NCBI RefSeq assembly: GCF_036785885.1
Contig: NC_092317.1
Span: 7,752,501 to 7,816,500 of the forward strand
Length of the DNA stretch: 64,000 bases
Source: Coffea arabica
Taxonomy: Eukaryota; Streptophyta; Magnoliopsida; Gentianales; Rubiaceae
Reading direction: 5' to 3'
Made by a program: the position numbers and the translations under genes. Under the pieces are notes generated by a model. It searched no databases. It saw nothing but the letters and a program-made list of their open reading frames with translations, and was not told where the DNA came from. Each line of letters starts with the position of its first letter. Position 1 is the first letter of the stretch. Below, in pieces: positions 57,006 to 64,000 of this stretch.

Positions 57006-60000
57006 CTATGATGCTTCATTAACTAGAAACAAATTTTGATTATCAGAGATCATTCTAACATCAAGAATCTTGCCACCATTTTCTGATAATATGCAGGAAC
57101 CATTGTAAACTTTCAATTGTTCCTTTGCGGTTCTAATGAGATCATCCATATTCTGTGGAACCCATAAAACAACTCCAGTTCTTCTGCCATCTAAATTATC
57201 CCAGGGATGAGAGGGGAACACTGTACATTTCCTTTGTTCTTGCTCTATTATAACTGAGCCTGCAAAGGAGCAAAGAAAGATTGGATGAACAACATAGAAT
57301 TACACTTAAATCAAAATTATGAGAGAGAGATCCTGATAAGGTACTTCTAAAATTTGGTGATTGCATTACCTTGGTTTCTTTCAAAGGATTCAGAAAATTC
57401 TGATAACTGAGCACGCTTTGCATTCTCCAGCAGATTAATTAGGCTCTTGTTTCCACCCACTCGGGCTTCATCTACTGGAGTTTTGCCCCATCTGCAAACA
57501 ACACATTGCCCCAACTAGCATTACCGATTTGAGAGATGACAGAACTGATATCAGAAGACAGGATTTGTAAGTTAGGGGAAACATGGATGCTCTGCAAGCA
57601 GAGATCAATACACTGTGTTGCAGCCAGGTTACTTAAGTATGAACTTGCCACCAAATATAATACTATCTTTGCATATATTTTGTTACGACGAGAACCAACT
57701 TACAACTGATTTTGAAAAGAATGCATACCATTTAACGTGTCAAGAAGCTGTCAGAAAAATAATAGCTGGTTTATTAATAGCTGAAATGCTGAATACTAGA
57801 TCGCAAAGCCAAGCTTTGAGGACATGTTAGGCATTTGTTTGAAAAGCAGATTCTGTTCGATGAGTGATTTAGTCTATGGATTGACAGTGCTTTTTGCTGG
57901 GATCATTCTAGATTAGTGAAGTTTGTAGCTCGAGACGAACTTGTGTCTTACCTGTCTACTGAAAGGACACTGGCTCCAGCTTCTAAAAGGGAGACTGATG
58001 CTGGATATAATCCTTCTGATGCAGCAATGTGCAGTGGCGTCCTCATGTCAAAATTTTTGGCATTAGGATTTGCACCATTGAACAATAGTCGCTTCAGAAA
58101 TTCTAATTCTCTGCTTGCAACTGCCTCACAGAGAAAAGTTCCAACATGATCTAGCATTAGTGTTGCCCCCGCATTGACGAGCAAGGAAGCCACTTCATCG
58201 TGCTCATTCCTGACTGCTTCCAGCAGCGGGGTGTTTCCGAAATAATCTGAGCAAGATTTGAGCTAAAATGAGTTTCCCTTTCTTCAATCTTTCATAACAA
58301 AACAATGACAATTGCGAAAGGAACATTTGCAAGAAGCTCACCTTTGGCATTGACATTTGCATCCTTTTCAATAAGGAACTGAGCTATATCTTCATAACCC
58401 TTCCGAGCAGCAACGTGCTGTCACGAAAACATGCAATATTTTTTCAAGTCATATATCATTATCAGAGTCCTTTGATTGCCCAATAAAGTTGCTTTCTAGT
58501 AGACGACGCTGGAAATTTCGCAAGATAAGCCTCGCGAAGTAACAGATAACAAGTTAGTATAATCAACATACAAGGAAAACACAAACTCTTGTTGGCTTCT
58601 GATAAGGTTAGGAAATCCAGGACAGAGAAGATTCCAATTATACAATATTGTGATATCAGGGTATTTCGGTGTTAACTTGACATACCAGAGGTGACCTATC
58701 ATTGTAATCAGACATATTTGGATCTGCTCCTGCTCCAATAAAACACCGTAGTCGATAAAGATCTCCATCATATGTAGCACAGTTTAATTTCATAGCCAAC
58801 TCAGATTCATGTTTTGCAATATGAAGTGTGGTCTTAGATTCCTTTATGATATTTTCTATGTTTGATTCCTTCCCCTGAACACCCTGAACATCAAAGACAA
58901 TACAAAATGTTAAATTCTTCTTTCAATATTTAGAATTCCCGGAAAACAAAATGCAGAATTTGGGATCTCTTATAGGCAGACTAAATACTCTCCTAAAACT
59001 AACACGCATGCCGGTTCCAAACAGCAGAATCCGGGAAAAAAATATGAATAGAAAAATCAACAAATGGGAAAGCATGAAGCCGTGTTAAGAACATACCTCA
59101 AGGAGATTATTGATGATTATCCGGCCATCAAGAAAGTATGTATCAAGGATATCCAGGAAATGCTGCTTGTCAATTCGCAGTAGTCTACATAATTGAACAA
59201 CTCGGATTGTGTATGGTATTGGGACATTACAAAGAACCGAAACTTCACCAAATGTACTGTGAGTTTCAAGACTCAAGAGTGGTTCCTCTCTTTCATTTTC
59301 ATATCTTCGGACTTCATCCTACAAAAACGTCAGACTCTGTTGATAAAGGACATAGTAAAAACTATCTTTTGAGAGAAATTTGAAGGTTTCTTGTCGCATA
59401 GCCTGACTTAAATGCCATGACTCTTCTCTGTATTAGGCATGCTATTTAGAGTACTGGCGTATGGGATTTGTATATATTGATGATACCTTTCTGCAAAATG
59501 CAGTTTGTCAATATCAACATAACACTATAACTTGCAAATTATCTCTTATTTGCTCATTGAATTTGAAAGTAAGAGTCACTTTTTTCCCACATGCACTATA
59601 TGCGCTGGCAAACTCACACAAAAATCCAGCCAGCTATTTCATATTTACTTCTATTTCATCCGTGATCATATATACGTGAAATAAGTTCAAATGATAAATT
59701 GCTGAACAGTAAAAGCCATACCAGTTTCCCGTGACAAACGAAGTACAGTTGATCAGCCATACTTCCTTGTTCTATAATCAGTTCTCCTGGAAGGAAAAAT
59801 TCTTCATGGACATTGAGGGCCTGCAGGATCAAAGAAGTGAGAAATGCTAATTTCCCCAAACTTCACACAGAGATTGATTTTTATCTCCTCCATTTAACAA
59901 GGATTTTTGAACGGGCTTCCACTAAGCTATTATGTGAACGCAAAGAAAGCAGACAGATTAGGACTTTGCGCCCAAAGAGATAAGAAACACATTGCAAAAA

Positions 60001-63000
60001 ATTATACTTTACCTCCAAGTGTCCTACAATCTCAGAACACTGAGTTTTTCATGGTAATTTTAGAAGGGTTTAGTTCTGTCAATCATCGTTTTTCCAATAT
60101 TTAACAGCTATAAGTGACTCGTGATTGTCGGAGAGAGGGCATATTAGAGCTGTACAAGACACCACTTAGAAGATGTAGAACGACAGGACATTTGTAGCAT
60201 ACAATCTAGAGAACTTGACTTACCATATGATTGATAATCTCATCTGAGCATCCTTTGAGAAGAGGAACCTTTCTAATGTACGGCTCGTATGACTTTTGTG
60301 AAACCTGTAAAAGAGAAACTGTTTTTGTCAACAATCATTTAAGCTCAAGACTGCAGTTTATCAGTTTTGGACATGACTTCATGCGTTACGCATACAAGTT
60401 GCCAAACAATGTCAAGAATAGAGATATGGTTTGGACGATCTAAAGTCTTAGGACAGGTAATTGAGGCTTTTAGTGATGAAACAAACTGCAGATACCTTAG
60501 TCCTGATAGATACCGGAAGATCCTGAAGAGCAGAAGCACTAGTATAACCACTCTCGTATTGTAATCGAACATGTCTTTCTATCTCCATTCTTAGGTCCTT
60601 TCCGAGCCTGTTTCTGTTCATGAAACTAATGAGATCAGCCATTACATCCCTGAATCTCTCAGTTTTGGATCCTTTCACTATCAATGCTGTCATGTTACCC
60701 AGCAAATAAGCCCCCAGAATCATGTCAAAAGAAATATATATCATGACAAATATCATTTCTTTTGTGTTGACAGCATGAATATCCCCATAACCTGTGGCAC
60801 AAGTGACAAAAGAAGGATTTAGGTCAGTAAGTCCATGCAGAGAACAACATGAGCAAGCTTGATAAAGGAAAAGCAACACTAAGGTTTACAATTCAAAAGA
60901 GGTAGTAAAACTACAAGCCAAAGTGAATACGTTCAGATGAACTAGCAGTAGATCAGAACGTTTAACCAACTACTCAAGAAAATGCATGATATACTTAATA
61001 CACGACATTACTATTCAATGAGATGAAGAAAGAAAACCAAGAGGGTAGCATACCAACAGTAACCATAGTAACAATAGCAAAGTAAAGTGAGGTTATATAA
61101 CGGGTCCAAAGATCAATCTCTCTGAAGTGTGTATATTTGTAGCTTCCCATTTGTAAACTTCCTATCCATGTATAACCTTCCTCTGATGGAGGCAGAGTGG
61201 TAGCAAGATAGTAAAAGATGCAGGCAGCCGTATGTGTGCAATATAACTCAACAACAAAAAGGTTTATGATCCTGGCGAAAAGATAATTGATGCGGACGTC
61301 TTTCTCAAGCTTTTTAAAAAAGTCTGTCACTCTAAGCGCCCTGCTAAGCCTGATCCATAGCAGGTACCTGACTGGCTCCTTTCTCCCAGAAGCCTAATCA
61401 TAAAAATAGGTTACTGTGATCAGTGTATATATGCATGATGGCTCCAAATATATAATGCTCAACATTGTAACAAGCTTTTTGAGTATGAGGATCATTAATA
61501 TTAGTAAACTGCAACATCCCGATCTGCTTCAGACTGGTCAAAACGTGGTCCTATTTTAGGTTCAAAATCATTTGGATACGAAAATCAAGTAATTAAACTT
61601 GGAAATCTAGCAACAACATCAGTTCAGTAATCAAAAGTTCGACTGGTTAAATGAACAAGTTCAAAAGTATTAACAGAACTTATAATCACCTACTAATGGA
61701 GAAAGAAAAAATGTAGAAATTAAGGGGAAAAAAGAACACACAATAAGAGGATCGCAAATATATATGCAATAGATGAATTACTGAGTTAGTTATTACCTTG
61801 TAAATGTAGTCCCATGGAAAGCAACCAAGAAGATCAAGCATAAACTGGGATTTCAAGTAGCTGCATGAATGTTGCAGTTCATCATATTACTACATACACA
61901 AATAAAGCTAATTCAAAGTGATCAAATAAATGTACTTTGATGCATTTCATGGTTGACAAGTGAAAATTCGTTTTATCTCAGTCTGTTCAGCTGTCTTATT
62001 AATAAACGTGCTTGCTTCAGATCTGACAGTTCAATGATTGCCATGCGGGGCTATGTATAAATTTGGAATTCATTATATAGGTAATGCAGAAAGGAAAAAG
62101 AAGCTCCAGGAGAAAATGATATTGCAAAAAATGCAGAATTACTTATATGCACTGTAAGTGCTTAGAACTAACCGTATAGCAATGCGGCTGTGACTATAGA
62201 CCATGCAATGAGAGTGTGGTTGTCTGTAGGCAACAAAGAAGCGTACGACAATATCTATAAGGAAAGCAAATTGTCCAGCAATGTCTAGAAGAAAGAGGTT
62301 CTCAGGAAGACCTCTGAAGAAGGCAAATTCCAGGGGGGTGAAGAAGGATGAGTACACTGCCCATAACAATATGAAGTGTGTCCACAATTGATACCACCTG
62401 CATTGAATTTGTTACCTTAGCTTCCTATTTGGTTTAAAGACAAAAGATGATGAGAATGATTTAGTTTAAACAAAACAAAACAATCATGGAAAATGGAAGT
62501 TCAAAATGCCAAAGCAAAGCTTTGCATCTGAGTTTACAATACTTTGATCAACCTCACTTTAAAGCAAATCACCTTGAGAATTTAGGGCCTGAACCATTCT
62601 TCTCTATATGGAAAGTATGAGATTCAGAAAGGGCGGCATTGCACTCAAGAAGGTCAAGAAAAAAAATCAGCTTTGTTGCCAAAAAAATTTTGTTCCCAGA
62701 AATATTTCCGAAATAGTCTAATTTTACAGTTTCCGACCAGATCAGTAGTTCGAATGGTTCAAAATCAAGCTTACATTTGCACGTACACTCAACCATGCAA
62801 AAGGTGAGCAATGACTCAGAGTTTGCTAGACACACATATGTATCAGATTTACATATGTTGTCTGCCTCCGTGAATGCAATTGCAATGTTTATAAAAAATC
62901 TGCATAACAAATTCCAATTTCGAACTAATCCTAGAGTTACTCCATCTATCAAAACTATTAACAATTGTATCTACCCAAGTCCTAAGTTGATATTGCATAT

Positions 63001-63512
63001 TTTTCCACAACAAATTGAGGTGTTTGGTGTGATGTGACCTCGTATGAGCCTCGTATTATCCAGAACAGTTGCTTTCCCCCACTTTTAAGGACTACTAATA
63101 TTTAAGACCACAAAATCATCCACCATCCACTACCACCATACAGGCGAAGTTAAGATGTCTACAAAGTACATACCATATATCTCCACCACACAAGCCCAAT
63201 TGCAGAAGCTTGAACCCTCCAAAAAAAAAATTAAAACGATAAACACACAACAGAAAAAGTTAGATCATACCTGTTGTTAGGTTCAATGACAAATCCATGA
63301 GAATGGCCTCTACCTCTTGTGGTGATTTCTCTCCCATTTCCACTTCTACTGTTAATGGACTGATCAAGTCGAGAGCAATTGCAAATCAACCTGAAATAGT
63401 TCTTCCAAGTAGATTCGGTGGGCTCCTGAAGGTCCTCCACTTCAAACTCTTCATCTTCTGACTCAGCACTTTTACCACCTCTACCTATTCCACTGCTACT
63501 CTGCATTTCCAT
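57006..63512 (-). CDS. Outward-rectifying Shaker K+ channel (SKOR/GORK type)
   Basis: Voltage-gated K+ efflux channel of the plasma membrane (guard-cell or xylem K+ release). Exons in transcript order: 63512-63271, 62397-62173, 61860-61797, 61393-61054, 60791-60496, 60304-60224, 59820-59722, 59318-59097, 58883-58686, 58417-58342, 58246-57952, 57491-57370, 57259-57006; phases close, 837 aa. Landmarks: FVIEPNNRWYQLWTHFILLWAVYSSFFTPLEF (S1), S2 DIVVRFFVAY, S3 LDLLGCFPWDYIYK, voltage-sensor S4 RYLLWIRLSRALRV, and the pore TMVTVGYGDIHAVN with K+ filter GYGD at 291-294. An intron splits the codon of the first filter glycine. Then come a cyclic-nucleotide-binding-like domain (EEFFLPGELIIEQGSMADQLY), ankyrin repeats (DRSPLHVAARKGYEDIAQFL, FGNTPLLEAVRNEHDEVASLL, MRTPLHIAASEGL) and a C-terminal KHA domain. 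SKOR versus GORK cannot be settled here. Confidence 0.95.
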
Positions 63513-64000
63513 ATATCACAGCTTTCCTACTTCTTGGACGACAAAAAATATATATATGGAAACTCCTTATTATACTGATTGTGCAACCCAAGAATGCCTG
63601 AACCAACCATAAATATGTGAATATCAATGCATTGCAGTACCAGGAATATATCCTGGCTTATCATGATTGAGTTTCCTTTTCACTGACTCGACAGGCGATA
63701 ATGAAAATGCCTACGTTGTTTTGTGCCCATGATTCTACATTCATGGTGTCGGACTACGTTACACTTTTCTTGTGGTGGTTAAAGAATACATGAATAGTCT
63801 GGTCTGGACAAGGAATAAAATCTTGATAAGTCAATAATGTTTTCTTTTGCTTCCTTTTCAAAAAAATTCCTTCCATTTTTCTTCATTTGTGCAGTTAAAA
63901 GGAATATCAAGATCAAGTAAACCAGCTTAAAGTGATTCCTCGAAGATGCTATTTAAGTAAAGGGCTCAAGCTTGGATTCTCTTCTCCTAATAGCAAAAAC
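63513..64000. promoter_or_regulatory. Promoter-side flank of the K+ channel gene
   Basis: About 490 bp upstream of the minus-strand channel start codon; it should contain the 5' UTR and part of the promoter. A short TATATATATGG run lies at 63549-63559 just upstream of the start. No other gene seen before the window ends. Confidence 0.45.

Noticed and set aside
1-64000. LTR retroelement or other virus-derived element
   Set aside because: No long terminal repeats, primer-binding sites, or gag/pol-type sequence recognised in any region.
1-64000. Biosynthetic or defence gene cluster linking the genes
   Set aside because: The genes belong to unrelated pathways, with ordinary plant spacing and mixed orientation; only the SPH copies form a real cluster.

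Overview
The window is nuclear DNA from a flowering plant, almost certainly a eudicot. Genes are split by GT-AG introns of 70 bp to 2.3 kb, spacers are AT-rich, and every recognisable protein belongs to a plant family (pentatricopeptide repeat, S-protein homologue, extra-large G protein, SKOR/GORK channel, DC1 domain). The repeats (tRNA-derived SINEs and short hAT-like MITEs beginning GTTTGGA) would suit an asterid, but that is only an impression. There is no operon, CRISPR array, rRNA or true tRNA gene. I saw no LTR retroelement or virus-derived element.

Layout. 0-16 kb: the 3' end of an At4g01400-like PPR gene (+); an At1g73400-like PPR gene (-) head to head with the histone N-acetyltransferase NAA40 (+); and a seven-exon monoacylglycerol-lipase-type hydrolase (-) whose large intron carries a near-perfect 56-bp hairpin. 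16-27 kb: a repeat-rich spacer, a low-molecular-weight purple acid phosphatase (-), a decayed S-protein homologue (SPH), and a UV-B-induced/DUF760 plastid gene (-). From memory, the phosphatase and DUF760 genes are neighbours in Arabidopsis (At3g17790/At3g17800), so this pair looks like conserved microsynteny. 27-33 kb: a 5'-truncated LINE and an SPH cluster with one intact gene and three decayed copies, two of them interrupted by other repeats. 34-40 kb: the CTD phosphatase SSU72 (+), whose last exon start is locally duplicated, and a VMA22/CCDC115-like V-ATPase assembly factor (+). 41-52 kb: a PIF/Harbinger-like remnant, XLG3-type extra-large G-alpha (+), and a BAP31-like ER membrane protein (-). 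52-64 kb: SINE/MITE-rich spacers, an intronless DC1 zinc-finger protein (+), and an outward-rectifying Shaker K+ channel of the SKOR/GORK type (-).

Gene structures were assembled by hand from splice sites and protein continuity. All exon phases close, and the products (NAA40 about 248-265 aa, lipase 479, phosphatase 332, DUF760 424, SSU72 193, VMA22-like 241, XLG3 841, BAP31-like 129, K+ channel 837) are close to the lengths I recall for their families. These genes do not form one pathway. The loosely linked theme is the usual plant mix of organelle RNA processing (PPR), chromatin/transcription (NAA40, SSU72), phosphate response (phosphatase), and signalling or ion transport (XLG3, K+ channel). 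The most unusual structures are the SSU72 duplication that creates a decoy terminal exon, the hairpin in the lipase intron, and the SPH birth-and-death cluster. I found no clearly new biochemical system.
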